From Spirometra erinaceieuropaei (Eukaryota > Platyhelminthes > Cestoda > Diphyllobothriidea > Diphyllobothriidae), in the NCBI GenBank assembly GCA_902702965.1, contig CACRXP010000011.1, positions 1,345,045-1,409,044 of the forward strand: 64,000 bases of DNA. Reading direction: 5' to 3'. Of the stretch, positions 27,101 through 33,860 are shown one piece after another (the first letter of the stretch is position 1; the number at the start of each line of letters is the position of its first letter). The translations under genes and the position numbers were made by a program. Under the pieces are notes generated by a model that had not been told where the DNA came from, made no database searches, and saw only the letters and a program-made list of their open reading frames with translations.

Positions 27101-27270
27101 GAGGCTTGCATTCTAACACTTAATGGGTGTTCTTTTTGTCCCCTTATAGCCAATCGACTTCGGCCAAGAAGGAGAGTGGGAATACGTCCAGCGTGAAGAT
27201 TACGCCCTGCGTGGAGGGTGATGAGCCACAGCCTTCGTCAACGCCAATGGCCACCAGTGTCTCATCGTGA
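2..27270 (+). CDS. CLUH: CLU / clustered mitochondria protein homolog (CLUH-like), 3' part, 17 exons
   Basis: The gene encodes a cytosolic protein of the CLU family. In animals, family members bind mRNAs of nuclear-encoded mitochondrial proteins and control mitochondrial distribution. Seventeen exons with GT-AG borders join without a frame break into 969 residues and a stop: 2-190, 521-641, 4958-5090, 6300-6551, 7760-7838, 9767-9992, 10538-10665, 14437-14585, 15363-15435, 15689-15850, 17025-17091, 17182-17272, 18954-19431, 19683-19808, 23437-23522, 23640-24068, 27150-27270. Residues 1 to about 258 are the C-terminal part of the CLU domain, with [16 protein letters not shown] and [11 protein letters not shown]. 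Residues about 340-600 match the central eIF3-p135-like region ([28 protein letters not shown]). Residues about 600-860 are TPR-like ([31 protein letters not shown]). The low-complexity tail after residue 860 is weakly conserved. The 5' exons are outside the window. Identity is very secure; exon 5 and the last exon rest mainly on splice sites and phase. Confidence 0.96.
521..641 (+). CDS. CLUH: CLU homolog exon 2 (in-window numbering)
   Basis: The acceptor is tctgtag and the donor gtgagt. The exon encodes [17 protein letters not shown], then [20 protein letters not shown], the most conserved block of the CLU domain. It ends in phase 1 with the first base of a glycine codon. Confidence 0.97.
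790..1460 (-). repeat. Penelope-like element 3' remnant (PLE-a) in CLU intron 2
   Basis: The antisense sequence carries a decayed C-terminal coding part containing F-x-IQCQD, which is shared with the remnant at 44.7 kb. A GC-rich tail (cgcccgggaagcgcacgggc) then resembles the tails at 50.7 and 55.3 kb. The copy ends near 800 in a degraded hammerhead-like segment. The coding match is weak alone; the shared order of parts among four copies supports the call. Confidence 0.5.
1461..3540. other. CLU intron 2, no recognisable element
   Basis: This part of the intron between exons 2 and 3 has only short, unconvincing reading frames and no clear repeat homology to the rest of the window. The intron edges 642-789 and 4311-4957 are similarly empty. 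Confidence 0.5.
3545..3900 (-). repeat. LINE1 3' end fragment
   Basis: The reverse strand carries the LINE1 3'UTR block: a gtgcgatagatgc-like segment, then aactaattcacgcgc, then the terminal (c)gaactgt motif. The same order occurs at 8.1, 9.3, 21.2, 33.1 and 43.5 kb. Confidence 0.7.
4010..4310 (-). repeat. second LINE1 3'UTR fragment
   Basis: It repeats the internal 3'UTR segment around caggatttcacacaa and the following gcatgccacaca block found in the adjacent fragment and in the LINE1 copy at 21.5 kb. Confidence 0.55.
4958..5090 (+). CDS. CLUH: CLU homolog exon 3
   Basis: The exon encodes [20 protein letters not shown] and continues through the [10 protein letters not shown] segment of the CLU domain. 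It must end before the apparent stop after RPH: a gtacgt donor at 5091 leaves two bases that complete a tyrosine codon with exon 4. Confidence 0.96.
5091..6299. other. CLU intron 3, no recognisable element
   Basis: No repeat shared with the rest of the window and no coding signal was seen between the exon 3 donor and the exon 4 acceptor. Intron 4 (6552-7759) is equally featureless. Confidence 0.5.
6300..6551 (+). CDS. CLUH: CLU homolog exon 4
   Basis: It encodes the CLU-domain segment with [25 protein letters not shown]-like [10 protein letters not shown], and [16 protein letters not shown]. The acceptor is cactttag and the donor gtgagt. The phase-2 end is completed by the first base of exon 5. 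Confidence 0.96.
7760..7838 (+). CDS. CLUH: CLU homolog exon 5 (short)
   Basis: This 79-base exon would be missed by length alone. It encodes [18 protein letters not shown] and nine further residues, which fits the helical end of the CLU domain right after the RQEL(L/V)DAF block. Phase 2 at entry and phase 0 at exit both agree with the neighbours. The acceptor is caccctag and the donor gtgcgt. Confidence 0.85.
7975..8213 (+). repeat. LINE1 3' end fragment
   Basis: It contains agtgcggtaaatgc, aactaattcacgcgcaagtc and cacacggtggacattgtcgg, ending in cgaactgtc. These match the 3' termini of the longer LINE1 copies. Confidence 0.8.
8370..8412 (+). repeat. tRNA-SINE fragment
   Basis: The stretch tgagttccgtatgaacgatc followed by ggtgagcgctcc is the reverse complement of the outer end of the SINE at 30.85 kb, with few changes. 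Only this end of the SINE is recognisable. Confidence 0.55.
9036..9378 (+). repeat. LINE1 3' end fragment
   Basis: It begins at a cggcttggaaggccgccagc block shared with 13.8, 25.2 and 43.15 kb. It ends at gcactgtc, corresponding to the LINE1 terminus. Confidence 0.75.
9767..9992 (+). CDS. CLUH: CLU homolog exon 6 (acidic linker)
   Basis: The acceptor is ttctgcag. The exon encodes a poorly conserved acidic and Ser/Asn-rich linker of about 75 residues that separates the CLU domain from the central region. The frame meets a stop just after AEDIQHS, so the donor is gttagt at 9993. The phase-1 end joins exon 7. Confidence 0.88.
10538..10665 (+). CDS. CLUH: CLU homolog exon 7
   Basis: It encodes [20 protein letters not shown] followed by FNPDVYQSS, matching the conserved KAVGS...FDIRFNPD block of CLUH. 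The acceptor is cctctag and the donor gttagt. An antisense LINE begins within about 40 bases downstream. Confidence 0.94.
10700..13010 (-). mobile_element. LINE2: decayed non-LTR retrotransposon (endonuclease plus reverse transcriptase) in CLU intron 7
   Basis: Read on the minus strand, the order is endonuclease then reverse transcriptase, with many frameshifts and stops. Recognisable pieces include [20 protein letters not shown] (AP-endonuclease-like C-terminus, about 12.3-12.4 kb) and [20 protein letters not shown] (RT catalytic motif, about 11.4-11.5 kb). Further pieces are [20 protein letters not shown] (about 11.3 kb) and [11 protein letters not shown] (about 10.95 kb). The catalytic YADD reads YAGD, so the copy is dead. 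The order and motifs fit an RTE-like or related APE-type LINE. Its 3' end lies about 40-70 bases from the exon 7 donor. Confidence 0.85.
13808..13860 (+). repeat. short LINE1 3'UTR fragment
   Basis: The block tagcttggaaggctgccaac matches the LINE1 3'UTR at 43.15 kb. The flanking intron (13011-13807 and 13861-14436) shows nothing else recognisable apart from a G run near 14174. Confidence 0.5.
14437..14585 (+). CDS. CLUH: CLU homolog exon 8
   Basis: It encodes the central-region helix with [18 protein letters not shown] and [15 protein letters not shown]. The donor is gtaaac. The split arginine codon completes with exon 9 to give the family motif RGIN. Confidence 0.95.
14586..15362. other. 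CLU intron 8, no recognisable element
   Basis: Nothing shared with other parts of the window and no coding signal were seen. Confidence 0.45.
15363..15435 (+). CDS. CLUH: CLU homolog exon 9
   Basis: A 73-base exon encoding [20 protein letters not shown], matching the strongly conserved RGIN(M/V)RYL motif. The acceptor is ctctcag and the donor gtaagt. Confidence 0.95.
15689..15850 (+). CDS. CLUH: CLU homolog exon 10
   Basis: It encodes [18 protein letters not shown] and [20 protein letters not shown], which match the RS(A/T)KHIFK and HFLNCFL motifs of CLU proteins. Exon borders are phase 0 on both sides. Confidence 0.96.
16036..16060. repeat. (CG)n dinucleotide run in CLU intron 10
   Basis: A run of alternating C and G about 20 bases long lies in intron 10 (15851-17024), which otherwise shows no recognisable element. 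Confidence 0.85.
17025..17091 (+). CDS. CLUH: CLU homolog exon 11 (lysine-rich, two in-frame donors)
   Basis: It encodes a basic stretch, [15 protein letters not shown], like the KKRNKRRKNR patch of human CLUH. A second good donor (gtaagc at 17068) lies 24 bases before the gtgagt at 17092. Both leave phase 1, so the exon may end at 17067 or 17091 and differ by eight residues. Confidence 0.9.
17182..17272 (+). CDS. CLUH: CLU homolog exon 12
   Basis: It encodes [20 protein letters not shown], matching the LWKNICQEAKNYFDFDLE block of CLUH. The acceptor is atttatag and the donor gtgagt. Confidence 0.95.
18310..18440 (+). repeat. interspersed repeat with telomere-like TTAGGG units
   Basis: A gctaaattccatggaggtta start is followed by several (g)gttag(g) units, then a ccacctgcattaccgaggcg end. 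The same layout occurs at 45.18-45.35 kb, so this is a dispersed repeat. The rest of intron 12 (17273-18953) is unremarkable, apart from weak likeness of 17810-17880 to the LINE1 5' region at 38.5 kb. Confidence 0.7.
18954..19431 (+). CDS. CLUH: CLU homolog exon 13 (largest exon)
   Basis: A 478-base exon encoding the end of the central region ([38 protein letters not shown]) and the first two TPR-like helical pairs ([20 protein letters not shown], then [20 protein letters not shown]). The acceptor is cccacag and the donor gtaagt. Confidence 0.97.
19683..19808 (+). CDS. CLUH: CLU homolog exon 14 (TPR)
   Basis: It encodes [20 protein letters not shown] and [17 protein letters not shown], matching the CLUH TPR segment ending in GEDHPE. 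Both borders are phase 0. Confidence 0.96.
20777..21175 (+). repeat. degenerate half of a Tc1-type foldback element
   Basis: It starts with caatagctcgcctatctcat, resembling the terminal repeat cagtgaatgaccgatctcat of the 56.8 kb element. The internal order also follows that element: a cggtaaaaaacagc block, then ttctcattaattctgggtgt. Only one arm is clear. Sequence like the opposite end of a further copy directly precedes it. Confidence 0.5.
21184..23245 (-). mobile_element. LINE1-A: truncated LINE with reverse transcriptase and zinc-finger tail, in CLU intron 14
   Basis: On the minus strand the reverse transcriptase piece has [12 protein letters not shown] (about 23.1 kb) and the C-terminal RT domain has [18 protein letters not shown] (about 22.5 kb). 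A zinc-finger region with GHLRIHRT and FGHMRL follows (22314-21748), then the 3'UTR to the cgattccgacg/gaactgt end at 21184. It is 5'-truncated. Around 22385-22440 a tRNA-like segment replaces the usual stretch between the RT domain and the fingers. Several finger cysteines are lost. Confidence 0.87.
22385..22440 (-). repeat. tRNA-like SINE segment inside LINE1-A
   Basis: The reverse complement reads cccgtgggtcagtggttaga followed by ggcgttagacttctaacc. It resembles the A-box half of the SINE at 30.71-30.79 kb. Confidence 0.5.
23437..23522 (+). CDS. CLUH: CLU homolog exon 15 (TPR)
   Basis: It encodes [20 protein letters not shown] and ENALRLSK, the TPR helix that in CLUH reads NIGLVLHG...FLENAL. 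The donor is gtactt. The phase-2 end joins exon 16 as [10 protein letters not shown]. Confidence 0.93.
23640..24068 (+). CDS. CLUH: CLU homolog exon 16 (last TPR and C-terminal segment)
   Basis: It encodes [20 protein letters not shown] and [20 protein letters not shown], the last TPR. An Ala/Ser/Gly/Thr-rich insert of about 45 residues follows, then [15 protein letters not shown], the conserved C-terminal helix of the family. The donor is gtgaaa. Confidence 0.96.
24860..25520 (+). repeat. LINE1 3'UTR segment in CLU intron 16
   Basis: It shares the succession of ggacaa.agactggtgcatg, cttgaatctatcatg, gtcatggcttggaaggctac and a gcaattgc block with the LINE1-B 3'UTR at 43.02-43.25 kb. The rest of intron 16 (24069-24859 and 25521-27149) shows nothing recognisable. 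Confidence 0.6.
27150..27270 (+). CDS. CLUH: CLU homolog terminal exon with stop codon
   Basis: After a cttatag acceptor the frame runs 40 codons ([18 protein letters not shown] and so on) to a tga at 27268-27270. The tail is Ser/Thr/Pro rich and not conserved, so the call rests on acceptor quality, matching phase and absence of a better exon. No AATAAA signal was seen close downstream. Confidence 0.72.
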
Positions 27271-30199
27271 TTACTGAGCTATTCTGTCCCACCGACCTCA
27301 TTCAACGACTTCCCCTTTTTTTTCCAAGCAGACCTTCTTAGAACAACACCTCAGTCCGCCCGTCCACTTCAGCATTGTGATTCAGGCTACGTCTTTTTAC
27401 GGCAGTTCACTTAAACCGCCCCCCCCCTCCCATCCCCTGTCTCCTGTAACTACTACGTGCGAGCCCGACTCAGGCGTCTTCCTGTCCCCTGCGTCGGCCC
27501 TTGTGGAATCGTGATTTGTAGATTACCAATTTTTCCTTTTACCAGTGCTTGTACGTATATACGTAGTAGGAGTTTTTTTAGTAGTTTTACAAATGCAATT
27601 AGTGCAGTCAGTAAATTTTTACAAGAGGATGCCTTCTTAACTCTTCACCGTCCGAAGGGTTTTTGGGAGCCAATTAACAGCTGGGGCGGGACTGCATCAT
27701 CCCCTCCCCTCCCTGCCAGCAAGTATTACTGGTTTAGATGCGGCCGACTCCGATTCCAGTGCATAGTATGTCAGTCGCAGCCTCATATGACCACACGAAG
27801 TAAGGTCGGGGCGTTGGGGCAGTCATCAGTCACATCTGTCAGAGATGTCCACTTTTTTTTCTGCTGTTCCCAGGTGCGTCTCCCCAAGTGGACTCCCTCA
27901 GCCCTTACAATGGTCGAGCGTCTCTCTTGCCCAAAGCCACTGGTCAGCGGTAGTCCCACAGTCCTGAACGGCCGTGGGACATGCTTGATTTCCCTGAATG
28001 CGATTGACGTGATCTTGTGGTGGGGATCCGGGGAGAATTCCATCCTTTCCGCTCCGTCAGGGGGACAGGGTCTAGTTGGCGGAAAAGCGTGAAAGACTCA
28101 TGCACTAGACTAATTGACGTGATGACAGAATTATGGACGGGTGGGAAGTTCGTCCGGCTCAGGTAACAAGGCCACCACTGCCGCGGAGGGGGGTGCAGTA
28201 GGTAGCGACCCACGCATGGATCTAGTTGTGGTCAGCTGACTTGCTCTGCATTACCGCACGCGTCTTCTCTACAACCAACGGGGTCAAATGACGATTTGAG
28301 AGGAACGGTGATGAAAGTGGACGTAGTGGCTGGCGGGACTCAGATCATGCCTGCACGCACCACACGTGTTGGCACCCAGCCCTGCATGGATATCACAGAT
28401 GAGAGTGCCATGGCGGTTAAAATAAGAGGGAAGAATTACATTCTGAACTCCGGTCGCTCTCTTCCGTGCACCAGTATTTGGTCCGAATCGAACCGACCGG
28501 GGATGAGACTGGACTCAGTGCCTGACGTTATGAGAGGTCTCTGTTTACCACGTGTGCGGCGTGTTTCCCATCGCTGCCGATGGACGATCCCACCTCAGGA
28601 TGCTTGTGCGAGCAACGGTGATGGTTCAGCGATTGCTTTTGTGTGCGCATCTGATCGGATAGGTCATGCGGTGCCAGTGTTGACAGCTAAGGCGGGCTTG
28701 ACAGGGTTTCTGATGATGACTCACACATTGCTGTGAGGGATACGTAGGTGTCCGTCAAGGGTCCGGATGTTGGTACCGTTTGTCTGGCTACTGCCTAATT
28801 GCGATAGACTCCGCGTGGGTAGGTAAACCAGCGTGATCTGTTTTCTTTTGACGGAAGCAGTGCAGTTGCCTGAGCGATCGGCTGTGACATTATCAGAGAA
28901 GACTGATGGTTGCGGTTCGCCCTACCGACCTTCCCGTCGCGGTAGCTTTGAAGTTTCCCTACCTGGGCGGGTCGGAACCGGAACGTGTAGCCATAGTAGG
29001 GGGGTGGGTGGGACAGCCTCAGAATGCGTATTGCTTGATCCTCTGGCGCACAAATCGAGCCACACGTCCGACCAAAGTGTTGCAAAAAATTTATGCGACC
29101 TTACGGCGGTGGTCATTCAAAGTTCAATAACAGGCAATTTTGTACTTTAGCTGCCAGTAGGTTGTGCAGAGCTCGATTTAGTTGTGAATAGACGGTGGTC
29201 AGCATTCGCTGCATTTTGCTTCTATTTACCGACATACCAACAACAGTTGCAGTGGAGTTCATGCATCCTAAATAGTGTTATGCCAGTATGTAGGCGGGTC
29301 CCTTGCTTTCACGTCTGCCAGTTGTTTACGGTAAATCAATTACTTTGGACGAGCTGCGATGTCAGGGTCTTTAGCCTTTTTTCTTATCGGGAAAATAAGG
29401 CCGACCTCTCACCTTTGAGTAGATCGACGAAAACGCTGAGGCCTCGCACTGCTTTCGGCATTAGATGGGCAGATTTCCCCCGATAGAACGAAGACATTCC
29501 CTCAAACTACGCAAATCCCATCCTCAAAGGGCAATTCGCCTTTTCCATCGGAATATATTGCCCGTACCGTTTGATTACCAGACGACTGCTAGAAATTGTA
29601 GTACAAGACAAAGGAAAGTGAACAGATAGTGTCTGAACGGCGTTACTCCTACATTTCAAACAAAAGTATCACTGCATGGACAAGGCTGAAGACCTTACTG
29701 ATAGTTTCATATAGCGTCTCCGACCTCTGTAAATGAATATTCGACTGAACTGCCGTACATCATGCTAAAAGCTCGAGTCCAGAGATGCATCCTTTACATT
29801 CTTCAAAATTCCTTAACCCGGAAGCCGAATCGTAAGTTTTGGCCTTACTGTCTGTTTTCGCGTCCTCACAAAGGTGTTCTTAACGTTTAGCCGAGAACGC
29901 ATTCATCTGTGTTCGCGTAGTCAAAACTGAGTGTCTCTAAAGGTCGGGACCAGCGTCCTTTAAGGGCGATTCTTGGTACCTACGGAACTTTAGTGTTTTC
30001 GGACGGTGACAACCGAGATAGCAACTTATGAACCCGTTAGCGAAGTAATCTAGTGGTAGTCTACCGTCTCGTACCGAACAGAACCTTGAAATACCTAACT
30101 CTGCCCTCAGTAGGACATAAAATCAGGCAGGCGGAGCAGTGTGGCCCTCCAGTACGACCGTGTCCTCTCTCTAGCCGTATGAGAATATAGAAAAACGTC
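27271..30199. other. intergenic sequence downstream of CLU, mostly unassigned
   Basis: No gene was recognised. Around 28270-28720 the minus strand has patches such as caccgcatgacctatccgat that resemble the LINE1 zinc-finger coding region, so a very old LINE1 relic is possible. The stretch 29486-30200 shows nothing. Confidence 0.4.
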
Positions 30200-30200
30200 G

Positions 30201-30530
30201 TTGGTCAGTGGTTATATCCAATTTAATCATCCCATCCCCAGCCCAATCAACTCCCCACCCACGATCATGACCACCACCAGAGACCCCACAGTGGAAACCG
30301 ACTTAATATCCCCGAACCTACCCCGCCCACACTGCCAGCACACATTCACCTCACGCAGCGGCCTAGTCGGTCACTTGCGAATCCATCGCACAGACACTGA
30401 CGAACCACTGCCTGGAGCACAAACATTCAGCCGACGCCATTTCCCCAACTGCCCTCATTGTTCCCGCACATCCAGCCATCGCATGGGCCTATTCGGCCAC
30501 ATGCGCCTCCATGAAAACCTGTGGTAAATC
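30201..30530 (+). pseudogene. C2H2 zinc-finger tail of LINE1-C
   Basis: The frame encodes two C2H2-like units. The first (HCQHTFTSRSGLVGHLRIHR) has lost its first cysteine. The second (CPHCSRTSSHRMGLFGHMRL plus H) keeps C-x2-C-x12-H-x3-H. In the longer LINE1-B copy such fingers follow the reverse transcriptase, so this is a transposon fragment and probably not a host transcription factor. Confidence 0.8.
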
Positions 30531-30611
30531 ACCGCTGACACGAGCACACTACAACACATTCCTCTACTAGCATGGTTACCACACCTGAATTTCTCCAACA
30601 TCCCACATCAT

Positions 30612-30868
30612 TGCCACCAGTATGTTATTACGGAAAATCGCAAGGGAGACTGGAATGGCCATTTCTGGCTTACTGGCCGTCGTCAACCGATCATACCCAA
30701 CCCCAAAGTGTGGAACACCCGAGGCTCGAACTCGCGACCTGTTAGTCAGAAGTCCACGCCTCTAACCACTCGGCTACGAGCCCGTTGTCCCGTCGGTTTT
30801 GATCAGGAATATACAATGGTTGGGAGGCGCTCACCGATCGTTCTTACGGAACTCACAATGCTACCCCT
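30612..30868 (-). repeat. tRNA-derived SINE inserted in LINE1-C
   Basis: The reverse strand holds gggctcgtagccgagtggtt (A box), agaggcg, and cgcgagttcgagcctcggg (B box), as in tRNA-derived SINEs. The insert separates two parts of the LINE1 3'UTR that are contiguous near 42.8 kb. Related pieces lie at 8.37, 22.4 and 54.2 kb. Confidence 0.75.
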
Positions 30869-31146
30869 CGCGTAAGTGGGAAGTGTGCCCTTCAACTCCT
30901 TTCTCCATGTAGCCCGTCTGATATATGGGAGATACAACAAGTCTACCCGTTTGCGTTAAACCCTGGTGTGGGCGCATGGGGAGCAGGTCATGTGTGTGAC
31001 CCGCGCAGGCGAGTCGTGTTCAGCCCTGTCCCTCACTTCTTCCAATCTCAGCATCGGTTTAGGCTGCCGGATTGGACAATGGATTGGTGCCTGGGAGTGA
31101 GAAGAGAGGGTGAGATCGACAGCACTAGCTCATATCTCTCAGTCTA

Positions 31147-32369
31147 CATTAGATGATCAAACTCATGAAATGTCGGGGTCGAAATCTGAGCGAGAAGTCT
31201 GTCATGCATTTGGTGTTGGTATTTGCGTTTATTAAAATAATCTGAGATGCAAAAAGCCACTTACTGAAGAGAGGTCCACTTCAACTCAGTTTTATTAAAT
31301 GAAAACGGGCCAATTTTGGACGAAATCTGACCTTTCTTGATATCCAGATAATTTCCTACGCTATGGAAGTTTGCGGATTAAAATTGCACGTTTGTATGCA
31401 TTTTGCTCTAAACGAAGATTAATATAAACAGGAAAAGTACGAAATATATCCCATCCGAAAGCGGGGATTCTTTTTGGTTTTCATGAAAATCAGGTGAGGG
31501 CCGGCTTCAGAACTTGCATTGTTTTCAAGAAAAAACGCCAAAATCAGCTTATAAAATATCTTTTTTGTAAATTTGTGACGTTTCCTGTCATAAAATTTGG
31601 ACAGTGGCCAGTCTGGCGGTGGACTGCGGACATAATCAACCGCGAGGCGTTCGTCAACATTGTGAAGGATGGTTTCGATTACAACGAAATCCCCCGACGC
31701 TGACTGGATACCATAATTTTACACGACAATGCTCCTGTCCATCCTTCTAAAGAAGTATGAATCTACTAACGCTTTTGACCGTAATCTGACTTTTTAGGCA
31801 ACAGTCAGCCTCTCCGCACATGGCCTCCAGTCGATTTTCAGCCCTGCCACCAGCCCGAATCTCAATCCCATCGAAAATCTTTTCGCGTTTACCAAAAGAC
31901 ATTGGCATTCGAGGGAATAAAAGACTGCCCATACCAGAAAAACTTGATTTCGGAATAGACAATCACACTGAACAATCCACCATAGACAACACGGCCAACT
32001 TCATGTCTGAAAGACTTTCTGTTGTGATTAATGCGAATGGACAATCAGTCATGTAATGATATTTTGTATTCGTTATTATTTTTCATTATTTTTACAATTT
32101 CGTGCGTCCCCCCTCATTAAACATCCTTATAGTTAGCCCTATTTAAGCGATTTGTGATATAGTCATTTTCTAAAATTTTAGTTTTTCTTGAAAATCAGTG
32201 ATTTTCACGTTAGTAAATATTAATTTACAATCCCAACTATGCCTTATTTTTTAAGAACAATCGTTTTTCACTGTCGTTAGCCTTTGGGGAAGGCAGGTTG
32301 GGCGGATTTTGCGTTATAGGGATTTTCTTGTGTTGACTCATGACATTTCATGAGTTAGCACACCTACTG
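31147..32369 (+). mobile_element. Tc1/mariner-type DNA transposon, internally deleted copy
   Basis: Terminal inverted repeats of about 28 bases (left cattagatgatcaaactcat, right complement cagtaggtgtgctaactcat) are flanked by TA on both sides, the hallmark of Tc1/mariner insertion. Inside are decayed transposase pieces: REAFVNIVKDGFDYNEIPRR, then IILHDNAPVHPS (second catalytic Asp region, about 31.72 kb) and SPNLNPIENLFAFTKRHWHS (about 31.85 kb). It is about 660 bases shorter than the copy at 33.9 kb, and its N-terminal DNA-binding part is missing. Confidence 0.9.
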
Positions 32370-32514
32370 TAAGCAATCTGATACGCTTGAATCAGTCATG
32401 TTGGGCTTAAAGCTGTGACTGAGAGGGTTGGCGTATGCCGAGATAACTCGATCCTTCTCGGAGAGTGGAGAGTCAGACAGCAATGGCTCCTAAATGTGGA
32501 CTCTATGTCACTGT

Positions 32515-32855
32515 GGCAGTCCGCGTCTCTTTGCTCTTCGCCGCTTTGTCACGCTGACCTCCTGTCCGCCTTACACTCCCTGTCGATCCGCTGCTGGGAC
32601 GCGCGAAGCTTGTCACAGGCCTCGCGAGTGCTTGAGGCCGATCAACGCTGACCCTTCTCTGATTGGCTAGCGGCACTGAGGCAGAGCGAAAGCACACACG
32701 CGCTGGGGTCTAAGCACCTCAACGGCGGACACAGACACAACTTGGCTGGAGAGACCGCTCGCGGCGACTGCTTGCAGAAGCTTTGTGTACACACCTCCTT
32801 AAAAGTAAAAGTTTTCCAACCTAATACGTCTTCCCTGACTTCTGATCTGGAAACC
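32515..32855 (-). repeat. unclassified GC-rich ~340 bp repeat ('element X'), copy 1
   Basis: The reverse complement matches 41028-41345 over nearly its whole length. Shared blocks include gcaagcagtcgccgcgagcg and acagggagtgtaaggcggac. It interrupts the LINE1-C 3'UTR. It has no recognised coding part, tRNA-like boxes or clear terminal repeats. Confidence 0.75.
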
Positions 32856-33136
32856 TCTGTCTTGTCGACCATACCATCCCGACAGCACCGCCACTCATTT
32901 GGGATCCGAGCCGTGCTAAGGTGCGGGTTTTCGTCGTGCCCTGTGCCCTCTCTCGTCTCCGATCTTTTTGACTCTGTCTTGCGACCGGGTTCAGATGAGG
33001 GATGGAGCGAGTGTGCAGTAAATGCTGCGCGGGCCCGCTACCACTATAAACTGTTTCACACTCAAGCCACGGTCCCTGCACCCACCCTGCTGTGACGCAC
33101 ACGGTGGATGTCGTTGGAATCGACGTCCGAACTGTC

Positions 33137-33860
33137 ATATCCAGTCTAAACGGAATATCCGCGTAAGGCAACTCGTGTTTCGCCTTTGCATTCACATGAG
33201 CCAATTTGAAGACCAGCAACCACTTCACTCTTGCAGTTAGTAGAAACCTGCATGCAAGAGGAAGGGACAGCGACCGTTGGAGTAAGAGCCTTATTAGCAT
33301 AATGTCTCGGTTTCATACCCAAACCCACCATCCGAGGCAGCAACAGGTAAAGGTAATACATGCACAAGTGTTTCAGTATTTGTAGGATGAAGCTGCCCTG
33401 CCTCCATGCAGACGCAGCTTCCGTATTCCTCACAAACAGTTGCACGTCCTGCGAAAACTGAATGTGACAGCCTGCATCTTCATCGATTTCATCACTGGTT
33501 AAGCTTATCGATAGGATAATTGCTCGGACAACTGGCTCATTGGAACTGGCATCGCGAATACTGTTTACCCAAGAACTCCCGCATGGTTAACTACTCTGCA
33601 AAAATAAAGCCGAAAGCAAAGAATTAGTCGGGCGCCGCTAAGTGAGTTTCGAACTGGGAATTTCCGTCACCCCTCACTGCTGCCACCTGTTCATCTACCC
33701 GTGTCCGGATCAGTCCCCCAATTTCTGACCCCTATACTGTACTTAACAACTGGTTTGGGCATGTGAATCGTCAGGCGTATATAATTCATGTTTCAATGAT
33801 CACTACGTACTTTTCACTAACTGCCTCCAAGAACCTGTCGTTTCGTTTGTATCAAACTCA
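33137..33860. other. unassigned sequence
   Basis: Nothing recognisable lies between the LINE1-C end and the next transposon. Confidence 0.4.

Larger units (their letters stand above)
30200..33136 (+). mobile_element. LINE1-C: 5'-truncated LINE copy broken by three later insertions
   Basis: It begins within the zinc-finger tail (frame ending at 30527, with CPHCSRTSSHRMGLFGHMRL) and continues as LINE1 3'UTR to the cgaactgtc end at 33136. Compared with the uninterrupted 3'UTR at 42736-43566, it is split by a tRNA-SINE (30.61-30.87 kb), a Tc1/mariner element (31147-32369) and an unclassified ~340 bp repeat (32.51-32.86 kb). The flanking LINE sequence resumes correctly after each insertion. Confidence 0.85.

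Noticed and set aside
27457..28092. A 211-codon open frame downstream of CLU as a separate gene
   Set aside because: The composition looks random, with no domain, no repeats of conserved residues and no supporting splice pattern.
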